Of a stretch of 54,360 nucleotides of DNA, positions 42,756 to 52,178 are shown in pieces (position 1 is the stretch's first letter; each line of letters starts with the position of its first letter). The notes beneath the pieces are model-generated. The model was not told the DNA's origin. It saw only the letters and a list, made by a program, of their open reading frames with translations, and ran no database searches. This DNA is from Candidatus Desulfosporosinus nitrosoreducens. GTDB taxonomy: Bacteria > Bacillota > Desulfitobacteriia > Desulfitobacteriales > Desulfitobacteriaceae. The translations under genes were made by a program, and so were the position numbers. The DNA is taken from positions 1 through 54,360 of the forward strand of contig NZ_JAVHUW010000052.1 in the NCBI RefSeq assembly GCF_030954495.1, given 5' to 3'.

Positions 42756-44198
42756 TTACAGACTCCATTCGGCATTCCCAGGTACGAGACCAGGGAAATG
42801 GCTGCGGACCTTAGCGTCTAACTCGTCGGAAAAGCGGGATTTATTCGGCTTGCTGAGGATTTTACCCGCTTCCTTCAGGGCCCGGCTATGAGCATCCGGC
42901 TTGCCTTGGTCCTCCCAGCGGCGACGCATTTCACGGGTTGCAATTTTAGGCAGAACGGCAATCGTGCGCATATTCTTCATCGTATGATCGAGGTCCATGT
43001 AACTGCCGCCGGGTCCAACCTTCGCTATGAGATCTAAACAGAGATTTTCTTCGCTGTACTCAAAGCCTTTTTTGATCCGTTTAAGCATTAGAGCAATTTC
43101 ATTGTCGATGACCGCTTTGGCAAAATCAAAAGCCATTAAGCTGCCCAACAACCCGCCCATATTAAATAAGTCTGCTCCTGCCAGCAAGGCTGCCGTAGTA
43201 TTCATGCCCGTTTCATACCCGGACTGGGCGTCATTGGAATGAGCATTTGTTAAGCCGATATAACCGCCTGAAGGTACGTTGTAAAATCTGGCCATTTCCG
43301 TATGAGCCATTTGCAGCATGCCTGTCTCGATGGCTCCGGGGGCATAAGCTCCGGTACGCATATCGGCTACGGTCGACAATACGGCATAGATCATCGGAGC
43401 ACCGGGGCGAATCATCTGGGTTAAGGTGGCCAAGCCCAAGAATTCAGCATTGCCTAAAGTTAAGGTGCCCATCAGGCTAAGAGGAGAGGTCATCCCGGCA
43501 TTGGGGACGATAGTGCCGTAAACGGGCAACCCCTGTTCAAGAAGATAAACTACGGCTTCTGTGGACTCCACGTCAAAGGTCAGAGGCGAAACAACCGGGC
43601 AATAATGATGATTAATAAAAGGACGCTTGCGGTATTCTTCTTCACTGCCGGCAATCAGATAACCTAATTCCAGAACTTTTTTCAGGTCGTCCATATTCGG
43701 AGTGTTGCTGCGGACAGGTTTTTTGCAGTTCTTCAAAGCGGGGTAAAAGCGGGACAAGCTAAATTGCCCTTCCGGTGCGTCATCGGCCAGGGTCGAAATC
43801 GAGAAAACATCAAAACCGGGCAGTTCATTAATTAAATAAGCAATGTTGGCAATATCTGCGGAAGTAGCCCGTCTCTCTTCACCGCTTTGAGGATCAATGA
43901 TATTGGGGGCAGAACTTCCGGTAACAACAACCGGGCGATCACTGGGCATAGTAACATCAAATTTCGGATCTTGGGCAGTAAAGGTGTAAGTCGGAACAAA
44001 AGTCTCCCTGGCTTTCTCTACAACCTGACGGGGAAACTTAACAAGCATAGTTTCTTTATCCACCTGGCAGCCATTTTTCTCAAAAATCGCCAAGGCCTTT
44101 GCGTTGCGAACTAACATGCCGACGTTTTCAAGAATTTCCAAGGAAGCTTCATGTACCCGTTCAACATCAGCTTGACTAAATGATTTGACAAATTCCAC
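42756..44198 (-). CDS. MttB-family methyltransferase without pyrrolysine
   Basis: 480 residues of the trimethylamine methyltransferase superfamily, in the large non-pyrrolysine branch: the frame has no internal amber codon. Blocks such as VHEASLEILENVGM, VVTGSSAPNIIDPQSG, PLSLMGTLTLGNAEFL and NAHSNDAQSGYETGM identify the family. Characterised members demethylate glycine betaine, carnitine, proline betaine or butyrobetaine with a corrinoid protein. The substrate here is not deducible from sequence; the neighbouring ethanolamine operon raises methylated ethanolamines as candidates. GTG start with AAAAGGGG. Confidence 0.9.
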   Translation of the reverse strand: MEFVKSFSQADVERVHEASLEILENVGMLVRNAKALAIFEKNGCQVDKETMLVKFPRQVVEKARETFVPTYTFTAQDPKFDVTMPSDRPVVVTGSSAPNIIDPQSGEERRATSADIANIAYLINELPGFDVFSISTLADDAPEGQFSLSRFYPALKNCKKPVRSNTPNMDDLKKVLELGYLIAGSEEEYRKRPFINHHYCPVVSPLTFDVESTEAVVYLLEQGLPVYGTIVPNAGMTSPLSLMGTLTLGNAEFLGLATLTQMIRPGAPMIYAVLSTVADMRTGAYAPGAIETGMLQMAHTEMARFYNVPSGGYIGLTNAHSNDAQSGYETGMNTTAALLAGADLFNMGGLLGSLMAFDFAKAVIDNEIALMLKRIKKGFEYSEENLCLDLIAKVGPGGSYMDLDHTMKNMRTIAVLPKIATREMRRRWEDQGKPDAHSRALKEAGKILSKPNKSRFSDELDAKVRSHFPGLVPGNAEWSL

Positions 44199-44259
44199 AA
44201 CCCTATCCCCTTTCCATTTTAGACCTTTAGTATCAATACTTGAGGACCTTCTTTAAGGA

Positions 44260-45474
44260 TCAATCCTGCTCTAGCAGTGACATGGCCAGCTCAGAAATTT
44301 CAGCTTTATGATTTTCAATCCACTTCATTAAGCGAACGTTATGCTGCAAATAGGCCATATACTCATACTCATTTAAGTCAGTGCCCGCATAATAAGCGGT
44401 AACGTCCCAATTTATCAAGTAAATATTGGCAGCCGCAATCATAGTCGGCAGGTTTTCCAGCTCAACAGCAGTTAAAGGAGCAAGCTTGCCGAGTTGTTTA
44501 AGTTTTTGCTGGTAGGAATTTAAAAAGATCGCACATTTATCGAGTAACAGGACTCCATCCTTTTCATCCTGCCAGCAGCTGCAGCAATAGGCCAAGGCTA
44601 AGCAAACATCAAACAAGCGATAATCGATCTTGGACCAGTCGAAGTCAAAAATTCCTACAACCTTACTATCCACATATTTTAAATTACCGGGATGAAAGTC
44701 GTTGTGACAGGGGGTAAGAGGCATTTTATCCAAACTAGCGGCGGGGATTTGCGAACTTGCGATAACCTCTAAGATAGACCCCAGGTTTTCTCTGTAATAG
44801 TAATGAAATTTAGTATCCTTGTCACGCTGCGCCAAACCCTGATATGTCTCAGGCAAAGTCGGAAGAAATTCCATAATCCTCGGCTCGATTCTCTCCAAAC
44901 CCTGGGGATCAAAATCACGGGCGGCATTGTGAAAGGTTGCTAAAACTGCCGCGGCACTGGCATATTCCGTATCGTTTAAGGTGGGGTTGTCCCAAGTATA
45001 CAAGTCTTCACCCTGCAGATATTGATAGACCGCAAAATATATAGCGGTTTGATTGTCGTTTGCCCCCTCAGTCTGCTTAACAAAGGTTGTACCATCTTTG
45101 TTGCGAATCAAGCCTGCGGCAATATCTAAACCATGGGCAATGGAATAGTCGATCATAGAATGTTCGAATAAAATTTCTTTTTCCGTTATGCCATATTTAT
45201 ACTTGCGGACAAAATACTCGTAGTGTACACCGTCTTTTTCAGTGATTATGCCGAAACTTCGGTTAACATAACCGCCGAATATTTCATAAATATCTGTAAG
45301 GGTTCCGAGGTCATAGTGTTTGAGCGCGTCGACGATCTGATTTCTGATGAGGGCTGTTTCCATTGATTCGAAAAAGTTGGCAGCAATTTCTTTTAAGTCT
45401 GCGCTTTGGACGAAAAGAGCAAATGTTTGTCCAACACTTTGCTCTTCGAGGTGTCTCATTTTACTTATGTCCAT
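44260..45474 (-). CDS. APH/choline-kinase-fold phosphotransferase
   Basis: 404 residues of the aminoglycoside phosphotransferase / choline kinase / homoserine kinase II fold. The Brenner-type catalytic motif is HNDFHPGN (257-264) and the metal motif DFDWS (277-281). About 60 extra N-terminal residues are helical and unassigned. It opens the methyltransferase operon, 61 bases before the MttB homologue, suggesting that it phosphorylates the methylated substrate or a product. Such proteins in a genuine antibiotic-resistance role are usually shorter. The ATG with GAGGAGG is preferred to an upstream start. Confidence 0.8.
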   Translation of the reverse strand: MDISKMRHLEEQSVGQTFALFVQSADLKEIAANFFESMETALIRNQIVDALKHYDLGTLTDIYEIFGGYVNRSFGIITEKDGVHYEYFVRKYKYGITEKEILFEHSMIDYSIAHGLDIAAGLIRNKDGTTFVKQTEGANDNQTAIYFAVYQYLQGEDLYTWDNPTLNDTEYASAAAVLATFHNAARDFDPQGLERIEPRIMEFLPTLPETYQGLAQRDKDTKFHYYYRENLGSILEVIASSQIPAASLDKMPLTPCHNDFHPGNLKYVDSKVVGIFDFDWSKIDYRLFDVCLALAYCCSCWQDEKDGVLLLDKCAIFLNSYQQKLKQLGKLAPLTAVELENLPTMIAAANIYLINWDVTAYYAGTDLNEYEYMAYLQHNVRLMKWIENHKAEISELAMSLLEQD

Positions 45475-45651
45475 CTCGATCCTCCTCTTAACTCCCATCC
45501 ATACTTCGCTTCATTTATTCCAAATTCACTGAGTATGAAGAGGTGTTGTTTATTTGTGTCTTCATCATATCATTTAGAAGCCCGGCATAGCCTAGCACAT
45601 CTCTGCTCGTTTTGACGTATTACGATCAATTGAATATTCTGATTTATCGTC
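45475..45651. other. Promoter region of the kinase-methyltransferase operon
   Basis: About 180 bases without a gene, between the terminator of the ethanolamine operon and the kinase gene. It contains the extended -10 element described separately. The separation shows that the kinase-mttB-mtgA operon can be transcribed independently of the ethanolamine genes. Confidence 0.5.
45564..45572 (-). promoter_or_regulatory. Extended -10 promoter element of the kinase operon
   Basis: TGATATGAT on the minus strand: a TG dinucleotide one base before TATGAT, a five-of-six -10 match. No -35 box is evident, as is usual for extended -10 promoters. About 90 bases before the kinase start. Confidence 0.35.
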
Positions 45652-45684
45652 GAAAATAATAAATCCTTGCCGTATGCAAGGATT
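45652..45684 (-). terminator. Intrinsic terminator of the ethanolamine operon
   Basis: Nine-base perfect stem aatccttgc / gcaaggatt with loop cgtat, followed on the minus strand by TATTATTTTC, about 20 bases after the second corrinoid protein's stop. Confidence 0.85.
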
Positions 45685-45704
45685 ATTAAGGATATATTGA
45701 CGAA

Positions 45705-46358
45705 TTAACGGTATCTTTTAGTCATTAACTTCACAAGATTTTCTTCGATAAACAGCCTGACCTCAAAGGCATCTTCGAAGTAATAATCAGCACCGATTCT
45801 TTTGGCATAACCGGAATCCACAGGTGCTCCGCCAACAATGACAATCAGGTTTTTGCGCAGGTTTTGAGCTTCCAGTTCATCAATAACTTCTTTCATCACC
45901 GGCATAGTCGTGGTCAGTAACGCTGACATCATGAGAATATCAGGTTTTTCTTTGCGTACAATACCGGCAAACTTTTTGGGAGTAACGTCTACTCCTAAAT
46001 TAACGACCTGTGCCCCCGTTGACATGATCATCATTTTGACTAAGCTTAGTCCAATATCATGGAGGTCCCCGGCAACAGTACCCATGACAATCTTACCGGA
46101 GACTTTTTTCTCGGCATTTTTGAGTAACGGTTCCACGAGGCTTAACCCCGCGTGCATGGCCCGAGAGGCCATCAGAACTTCCGGCACCATAACTCGTTGA
46201 TCGCGAAATTTATCGGCTACACGGTCCATGCCGGCAATTAAGCCCTTTTCCAGAACAGACTCGGCCGTGAACCCTTGGGTTAAGGCATGTTTCGTCAAAA
46301 CCAGGCATTCCTCGGCTTCTCCTGCAACGATAGATTTAATGATGCCTTGAAAAATCAC
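45705..46358 (-). CDS. Second corrinoid protein, last gene of the ethanolamine operon
   Basis: 217 residues, same family as the other corrinoid protein but clearly diverged. The cap domain has MVPEVLMASRAM; the B12 motif is Asp98, His100, Gly103 (GDLHDIGLS), followed by MSALLTTTMPVM and VGGAPVDSGY. It follows the PocR/AraC regulator by 13 bases and has no methyltransferase gene of its own in that operon. It may serve the MttB homologue of the next operon, another methyltransferase, or a cobalamin-sensing function. GTG start with GGGGGGAG. Confidence 0.9.
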   Translation of the reverse strand: MIFQGIIKSIVAGEAEECLVLTKHALTQGFTAESVLEKGLIAGMDRVADKFRDQRVMVPEVLMASRAMHAGLSLVEPLLKNAEKKVSGKIVMGTVAGDLHDIGLSLVKMMIMSTGAQVVNLGVDVTPKKFAGIVRKEKPDILMMSALLTTTMPVMKEVIDELEAQNLRKNLIVIVGGAPVDSGYAKRIGADYYFEDAFEVRLFIEENLVKLMTKRYR

Positions 46359-46371
46359 TAGTCTCCCCCCT

Positions 46372-47676
46372 CTAATACAAACTGTTTTTATAGATTATAG
46401 GGGTAACCCCAATGTATTTGCGAAACACCTTGGCAAAATAGCTTTGGTTTTGAAAGCCAACGGCCTTGGAAACTTGGGCGACACTTAATTCAGGCTTTTT
46501 CATGATTTCAACCGCTTGCTCTACTCTTACCCGCGTCAGATAGTCGTTAATCGTACAGTCCAATTCCTCCCGAAACAACCGCGAAAGATGGGAAGGACTG
46601 ATAAAGAGATGCTGAGCCACACTGTTGACCGTAAGAGGCAGAGCATAGTTTTCCATCATAAAGTCCCGGGCATCTTTAACAATCGCCAGGTGTTTTTTAT
46701 TAGCTAAGGTAAAAATCCCTTCTAAGAAGGTCTCAACAATCCGTTGAATTTTATAAAAGAACTTCTCAACCCGCTCAATTCCGTCAATTTCTTTATTGAA
46801 CTCTTTGAGTAAAATCATAATTCTATCGGCATTGGCTCCGCCTTCAACGGCCGCTCTGGAAGTTAACGTCGCTAATTCTAAGATTCTTACTTTAACCGTC
46901 TCCAAGTCTCCCACTGTTTTGGTGTAAAGATCCGTGAGCAGACTTTGCAGAGTTTGGTTGGCTCTCGTCCGGTCTCCCAAGCGAATATAGCGCAGAAATT
47001 TGCGCTCTTTTTTCAAATAAGCGTCATAGTCGCTCAGATCAGGCAGGTGCTTGCGTTTCCGTTCCTCAATCTCCTGTCGGATTTGCTGTTGCTGCAAGCG
47101 TGTGGCGTCAATTTCTTTTAAACTGTTAATATCCCGTTTGACAATATGGTTTACGACGACAAAAAGCATATCCGCCGCGGCTTGAGACCTTGCAGGAGAG
47201 ATGACCTCAAGCTTGCCGGCTTTAGTCTTTAAAATTTCTATATTCTCGACGCCGACGTTCAGTTTTTCAAGCTCTTGAAAAAAGAAATGATCCGGTTCCC
47301 ACATCAGAACTTGACCGCAAATAATACTTCCCAGAGAAACCCCTTTGATCATAATCGGAACAGCCCAAATAACAAGCCCGGCATGGCAGCGGAAAAAATA
47401 AGGCTCTTCCCACTTGGCCGCCTCCAGGCTGGCTCGTTTATAGGAGTCCAGACACTTTTTTTCTCCCTCAGGCTGACAGCGAATATAGCGGCAAAAATCG
47501 CTGCGCTCCAATTTCCCCAGCACTGAGAAGGTGGCTCCTTCATTGTTGATCGCCTCAATATGCAGTCCTGTCGCCTTGTGAAAACTGCTTAAGATCTCTT
47601 CAAGATAATTCGGGTCCAGAAGGTTGGAATCTAATGGCTCTCGCACAGAACTCACCCTTCCATCACGATAAATCAA
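46372..47676 (-). CDS. PocR-domain AraC-family transcriptional regulator
   Basis: 434 residues. The N-terminal PocR sensory domain (about 25-175) has SDFCRYIRC, GEKKCLDSY and FFRCHAGLVIWAVPI, with several cysteines; a helical middle region follows, then a C-terminal AraC double helix-turn-helix (VNSVAQHLFISPSHLSRLF, VSKAVGFQNQSYFAKVFRKY). PocR-type domains sense diols or similar small ligands and control cobalamin-dependent diol use in other bacteria. Here it probably controls the ethanolamine operon. The start is TTG after CGGGGA; a GTG ten codons downstream with GGAAGGG is an equal alternative. Confidence 0.9.
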   Translation of the reverse strand: MIYRDGRVSSVREPLDSNLLDPNYLEEILSSFHKATGLHIEAINNEGATFSVLGKLERSDFCRYIRCQPEGEKKCLDSYKRASLEAAKWEEPYFFRCHAGLVIWAVPIMIKGVSLGSIICGQVLMWEPDHFFFQELEKLNVGVENIEILKTKAGKLEVISPARSQAAADMLFVVVNHIVKRDINSLKEIDATRLQQQQIRQEIEERKRKHLPDLSDYDAYLKKERKFLRYIRLGDRTRANQTLQSLLTDLYTKTVGDLETVKVRILELATLTSRAAVEGGANADRIMILLKEFNKEIDGIERVEKFFYKIQRIVETFLEGIFTLANKKHLAIVKDARDFMMENYALPLTVNSVAQHLFISPSHLSRLFREELDCTINDYLTRVRVEQAVEIMKKPELSVAQVSKAVGFQNQSYFAKVFRKYIGVTPIIYKNSLY

Positions 47677-47695
47677 TAGATTTTCCCCGCCCTGC

Positions 47696-49156
47696 TCAGC
47701 GATTAAACACTAAAGTTTTTAAGACCACAGGTACGACCCTTCCCCCCATTAGGGGTTTGCCAATATCAATATAATCGCACCCTTCAACTTCAAGCTGGTC
47801 TATACAAATCAACTCTAAAGGATATGAGGTTAACGCCTTAAGGCATTGACCCAAAACTTTGCCGCAATCCGCTTCCAATACGAGGATGAGAAGATTATTC
47901 TCCGCTAAATAGCTCTCCATGCCTTGTAAAAGCCCTCGCGCTAAACACTGAATGTCCGCAAAAGACATAGAGCGAGGTCCTTGCAAAGTAATCGCGACAA
48001 TTGTACCTTGAGAACTGTCCAATTCCAAACGGCGCAGCTCACGGCGGAGGACTTCAGCAATGCCTTGCTCCGTATCGGGAATCGTCGCGGGAAAAGGTGA
48101 CACGACCAGGACATTTCTCAAGGGTAAGATTGTCTCTTGAAGATGAATGGTGCTGCCGCTCAAATTCACAGACTGAGTCCCCGTTCCAATAACTGTTGCC
48201 CGCACGGTTTCCCTGGGTTTCTCCAGAACAAATCCCGCCGCCTCAAGACTCCCCTTGAGCTCCCACCCCAGCAAAGGGCCAAAGTCTCCGTAAACCGTTA
48301 CTTCCACCATGGTTTCCGGCCCTTTGGGAGCATAAACATAGTCGGCGACTCCGCCGGAAATCATGACTTTTTTAATAGGCACTTCCAGGTTTAAAGGTGG
48401 GGTCATGAGCAGCTTCTCAGTTAAACCTCTCGGCGCAGACGTCTGCAGAAGGTTCACTACGGATTCCGCCATGGCTTTTACCAGCGGACGCAATTGAGGA
48501 AGGGCCACGCGTTCCCCTTCGGAAAGCCTCTGTCCCGTGGCAAGCAAGGCGACCTTCGCCGGTGGTGATAAATAGGTAATCCGCTCCCCCTGTGGTTCAA
48601 ACTCAATGAGATGGCCGCCGACATTCAGACAGGCAGTGTCAACAGCCTTGCCTTCGTAAAATGTGGCAAAGTTGGAAGTTCCCCCGCCGACATCGATATT
48701 AACAACCACTTGGTGCTTTTGCGCGGAATACATTGCCGCACCCGAACCTTTACCGGCGAAGACCGACTCTAAATTTGCCCCGGCAGTAGCCACGACAAAG
48801 TCACCGGCAAACCCTGCCAAGGCGTCAATGATAGCCTTGGCATTTTCCTTTTTTGCAGTTTCACCCGTAATAATGACCGCCCCGGTGTCAATCTGTTCCG
48901 GAGTCAGACCCGCAGCCGAGTATTCTGCTTCAACAATCCTGGAGACCGCAACTGCGTTAATTAACTCGCGGTCTAACAGCGGGGTAAAATAGATTCGGCT
49001 GCGATGGACAACTTCCTTAGCGGTGATCTCGACTCGCGGCACAAAGGTCCCGGAGGCCGTATTCTCAACAGTTAAACGGCTAATCACCAGTTGGGTCGTA
49101 GTGGTTCCTATATCAATGCCCACACTTGTGATTGTTTGCATATTCGATTCGGGCAT
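47696..49156 (-). CDS. eutA: Ethanolamine ammonia-lyase reactivating factor EutA
   Basis: 486 residues of the ASKHA-fold reactivase. It exchanges damaged cobalamin from EutBC for intact adenosylcobalamin with ATP. Visible: [17 protein letters not shown] at the N-terminus, [26 protein letters not shown] and [12 protein letters not shown]. The ATG has GGTGGTGA upstream; a second ATG five codons in is possible. It is 13 bases after eutC. Confidence 0.95.
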   Translation of the reverse strand: MPESNMQTITSVGIDIGTTTTQLVISRLTVENTASGTFVPRVEITAKEVVHRSRIYFTPLLDRELINAVAVSRIVEAEYSAAGLTPEQIDTGAVIITGETAKKENAKAIIDALAGFAGDFVVATAGANLESVFAGKGSGAAMYSAQKHQVVVNIDVGGGTSNFATFYEGKAVDTACLNVGGHLIEFEPQGERITYLSPPAKVALLATGQRLSEGERVALPQLRPLVKAMAESVVNLLQTSAPRGLTEKLLMTPPLNLEVPIKKVMISGGVADYVYAPKGPETMVEVTVYGDFGPLLGWELKGSLEAAGFVLEKPRETVRATVIGTGTQSVNLSGSTIHLQETILPLRNVLVVSPFPATIPDTEQGIAEVLRRELRRLELDSSQGTIVAITLQGPRSMSFADIQCLARGLLQGMESYLAENNLLILVLEADCGKVLGQCLKALTSYPLELICIDQLEVEGCDYIDIGKPLMGGRVVPVVLKTLVFNR

Positions 49157-49169
49157 TATATCACCACCC

Positions 49170-50075
49170 TTATTTTTGCTGATTTAATTTTACCCCACTG
49201 GCTTTGACGGTCAAGATCTGTTTAAGAACATCTGTGAGATGTGCTCCGGCTTCTGCCGGAGGTATGCCCCCTTTATGGATATTGGAGATTACCGTTCGAT
49301 CGGCTTCTACGGTTTTTTCATTGGGGCGGTAAATCATATAGGCACTGAGGCTTTCTGCCGTGCCCAGACCGGGCCGCTCTCCAATCAGCGATATGATGAC
49401 CTCGGAATTGACGAGTGCTGCCACATGATCCTGAACCCAGACACGTCCGTATTTCACAAAGAACGGTGCCCCAACTTTAATGCCTGCTGATTTCAGTCCC
49501 TGCATTAAGGCCGGCAAAAGATCGGGAATATTGGCTTCAATCGCGCTGGAGCTTAAGCCATCGACAATTAAGACCTGAACTTGAACATTTTTTTCACAGG
49601 TTTCAGAGATTTTCTTGATGGCTTCGGCAGATAGGCGCCGTCCTAAATCCGGCCGGGTGAGAAACTCATCTTTATTGGCAGCGGCACTCTGCACCGACAT
49701 TAAATTCATCTGTTGCAGAAATTTCTCCGAGACATCAAGAAACACAGCGTCCTGTGCCACGGCATGATCTGCCAGGAACCTCAACCAGGACATAGTTTTA
49801 GAGCGCGCACCCGCTCTGCCAATTCCAATACGGGCTGGGGTCGTTTTCATCATGGCTTTAACCGCATCCCCATTGACCGGGTTTAGGAGCTGCATTTCAT
49901 TTCCGGGCGGAAATGTCACCATCTCAGCGGCCGAGAACTCAGCCAAGGGTTTGTCCATCATGGCCACCGACATGACATGGTCTTGGCTCTTGGAGGTCAG
50001 TAAACCTTTTTTTGCCAGTTCCTCCAAAACACTGTGCATAATGACTTCTTCTAATTCTTTATTGACAACTGCCAT
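49170..50075 (-). CDS. eutC: Ethanolamine ammonia-lyase small subunit EutC
   Basis: 301 residues. The family block [20 protein letters not shown] is present (about 82-101), as are [12 protein letters not shown] and the adenosylcobalamin-contact regions SSSAIEAN and [19 protein letters not shown]. Together with EutB it deaminates ethanolamine to acetaldehyde and ammonia in a B12-radical reaction. ATG with CAGGGGGTGA. It follows eutB by 16 bases. Confidence 0.96.
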   Translation of the reverse strand: MAVVNKELEEVIMHSVLEELAKKGLLTSKSQDHVMSVAMMDKPLAEFSAAEMVTFPPGNEMQLLNPVNGDAVKAMMKTTPARIGIGRAGARSKTMSWLRFLADHAVAQDAVFLDVSEKFLQQMNLMSVQSAAANKDEFLTRPDLGRRLSAEAIKKISETCEKNVQVQVLIVDGLSSSAIEANIPDLLPALMQGLKSAGIKVGAPFFVKYGRVWVQDHVAALVNSEVIISLIGERPGLGTAESLSAYMIYRPNEKTVEADRTVISNIHKGGIPPAEAGAHLTDVLKQILTVKASGVKLNQQK

Positions 50076-50091
50076 ATCTATTCACCCCCTG

Positions 50092-51453
50092 TTAATCAAA
50101 AATAGATAGATCTCCGGCTCTCTCAGTCAATATTCCATTTTCCATAATTCCCAATTTCTCCAGCCACTTTTCAAACTCCGGCAGGGGACGAAGACCTAAG
50201 ATTTCCCGAGTACTGGCGTCATCATGATAACTGGTATCCTGATAACTCAGCATAACATCGTCGCCGCCAGGCACTCCCATAAAGTAACTCGATCCGGCCA
50301 TGGCACAGAGAAGGGTTCCCATTTCCTGATCATTCTGGTCTGCTTTCATATGGTTGGTGTAACAAGGCGCAATACCCATGGGGAGTCCGTGCAATTTACC
50401 CATAAACAAGTCTTCCAAATCCGCCCGAATAACCTCCCGCCCGGAATAAATAGTTTCCGGACCAATAAAACCTGATACATTGTTGGTCATAAAGGGCTGA
50501 TAACCACGGGCAAATCCATAGGTTCGAGCTTCCAGCGTCATCATATCCACGCCTAAATGCGCATCAAGAGAAACCTCCGAGCCCTGACCTGTCTCAAAAT
50601 ACATAAGGTTCGGTCCTGTTGCCGCCCCTTTCTTCTTAACAAGGGCAAAAGCCTCATCAAGCATGGCTGAAGTTACCCCAAAAGCATCATTGGCCTTTTG
50701 AGTTCCGGCGATACTTTGGAAGACCAAATCGACAGGCGCGCCTTTTTCTATAGCTTTCATCTGGGTCGTGACGTGGGCTAAAACACAGTTTTGAGTCGGG
50801 ATCGCCCATTGAGTCATAAAGTTTTTAACGGTATCCAAAAGACGGGTGACCGTTTCGACGTTGTCCTCCACCGGATTGATGCCAATAACCGCATCACCCG
50901 ATCCATAGGACAATCCTTCTTTAAGAGAAGCCATAATCCCTTCAACATTATCCGTCGGATGATTAGGCTGGCAGCGAAAGGCCAGAGTGCCCGGTATTCC
51001 AAGGGTCGTGTTGCAATGGGACTGCACGCGCATTTTCTTAGCACCGTAGACGAGGTCAATCGTCGACATTAATTTAGCCACTGCGGCAATCATTTCACTT
51101 GTCAGCCCACGGCTGATGTAGGCCAAATTTTCCCCGGTTGTCTTATGATCCAGAATATATTCGCGCAAATAGCCCACTGTCCAGCTTTTTATTTCCTGGA
51201 AAATCCTCAGGTTCAGAGTGTCGTAAATGGCCCGGGTTACTTCGTCCTCTTCATAAGCAATTACGGGATTATTATAAATATCTTCCAACGTAAGATTGCT
51301 TAAAACCAATTTGGCGGCAACCCGTTCCGAAGCTGAAGTTGCGGCAATGCCGACTAATTCATCCCCGGACTTTTCTTCATTGGCTTTAGCCAGCACATCT
51401 TTTAAGTTTTTAAATTCAAAAATTTTGTTGTATACTTTTGCTTTTAATATCAT
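50092..51453 (-). CDS. eutB: Ethanolamine ammonia-lyase large subunit EutB
   Basis: 453 residues, equal to well-studied EutB. TIM-barrel subunit with the substrate site; typical blocks are RVQSHCNTTLGIPGTLAFR, GDAVIGINPVEDN, MYFETGQGSEVS and CYTNHMKADQNDQE. The ATG lies six bases after GGGGGA; in-frame codons upstream overlap eutQ and are rejected. Encapsulation in the microcompartment encoded around it would confine acetaldehyde. Confidence 0.97.
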   Translation of the reverse strand: MILKAKVYNKIFEFKNLKDVLAKANEEKSGDELVGIAATSASERVAAKLVLSNLTLEDIYNNPVIAYEEDEVTRAIYDTLNLRIFQEIKSWTVGYLREYILDHKTTGENLAYISRGLTSEMIAAVAKLMSTIDLVYGAKKMRVQSHCNTTLGIPGTLAFRCQPNHPTDNVEGIMASLKEGLSYGSGDAVIGINPVEDNVETVTRLLDTVKNFMTQWAIPTQNCVLAHVTTQMKAIEKGAPVDLVFQSIAGTQKANDAFGVTSAMLDEAFALVKKKGAATGPNLMYFETGQGSEVSLDAHLGVDMMTLEARTYGFARGYQPFMTNNVSGFIGPETIYSGREVIRADLEDLFMGKLHGLPMGIAPCYTNHMKADQNDQEMGTLLCAMAGSSYFMGVPGGDDVMLSYQDTSYHDDASTREILGLRPLPEFEKWLEKLGIMENGILTERAGDLSIFD

Positions 51454-51482
51454 CGCATTTCCCCCAATCTGACTTGAAGTCC

Positions 51483-52136
51483 TTATTCGCAAAAATCTGC
51501 CCAGTTCGCGGGGTAGGTTGCGTAAAACACTTTACAAAAGGTCGGTGATGAGAAGACAACTCTGCTCCCTTTGGGAATATAAACCACGTCCCCTGCTTTA
51601 GCCCGGAAGACCTTGTTCTCAACTTCCAGCACAAATTCTCCTTCTATTACATAATCGACTTCATCATAGTTCAAGAACCAGGGCAATTGAGAATGGTCAA
51701 AGGTCATAAAACCGGAACACAAGTTGCCTTCCCGGGAACTGATCACATCGACCAGTCCGACCTTTTGCCCCGGCGGGGCTTCCGGAAAAGGCTGAATGAC
51801 TACGTTCTCTCCTTGGACGTGGGTGGCGCGGGGATTGGCACAGGCAGGTTTGAGGACTTCCTGCACGATTTTTTGTACTGTCTTTTTTAAGTCTGAGTCC
51901 AAAAACTCGCAGGCCGGCTTTTCAACAGGTTGAGCGGGCGACAGCGGCAAAATGCCCGGCGTTTGCCCAAGGGCAGATTGACTGATGATTTCCTGCCGCC
52001 CCTTGGTAATAGTAATCCCTAACTCTTTGGCCAGGTCCTTAGCGGAAGGAGTAAGGACACTGTCTTCGTCCAAGACAATATGCTTATCCGCTTTGGCCAG
52101 GTCACGCAAAACAGCCGCCGAGATAAATCGTCCCAT
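51483..52136 (-). CDS. eutQ: EutQ-like cupin protein
   Basis: 217 residues. The C-terminal cupin domain (about 110-217) shows the EutQ pattern: SSREGNLCSGFMTFDHSQLPW, YDEVDYVIEGEFVLEV and AGDVVYIPKGSRVVFSSP. In Salmonella EutQ is needed for anoxic growth on ethanolamine and has acetate kinase activity. The N-terminal half is variable and mostly unassigned (SAKDLAKELGITIT may be a small helical motif). ATG with GGAGGTATA. Confidence 0.9.
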   Translation of the reverse strand: MGRFISAAVLRDLAKADKHIVLDEDSVLTPSAKDLAKELGITITKGRQEIISQSALGQTPGILPLSPAQPVEKPACEFLDSDLKKTVQKIVQEVLKPACANPRATHVQGENVVIQPFPEAPPGQKVGLVDVISSREGNLCSGFMTFDHSQLPWFLNYDEVDYVIEGEFVLEVENKVFRAKAGDVVYIPKGSRVVFSSPTFCKVFYATYPANWADFCE

Positions 52137-52178
52137 GAATATACCTCCTTAATCGAGGCTCTAACTAGCACCTCAAAA

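Noticed and set aside
42756..44198. MttB-family gene examined for an in-frame amber codon encoding pyrrolysine.
   Set aside because: The frame is open over the full family length without any internal stop, so it belongs to the non-pyrrolysine branch. No pyl genes are seen in the window.
44260..45474. APH-fold kinase considered as an antibiotic resistance gene.
   Set aside because: Its place at the head of a methyltransferase operon and the extra N-terminal region speak for a metabolic kinase; there are no mobile-element signs.
42057..46358. The two corrinoid protein genes considered as a recent duplication.
   Set aside because: They share motifs and length but differ throughout in sequence, so the split is old; no repeat boundaries are seen.
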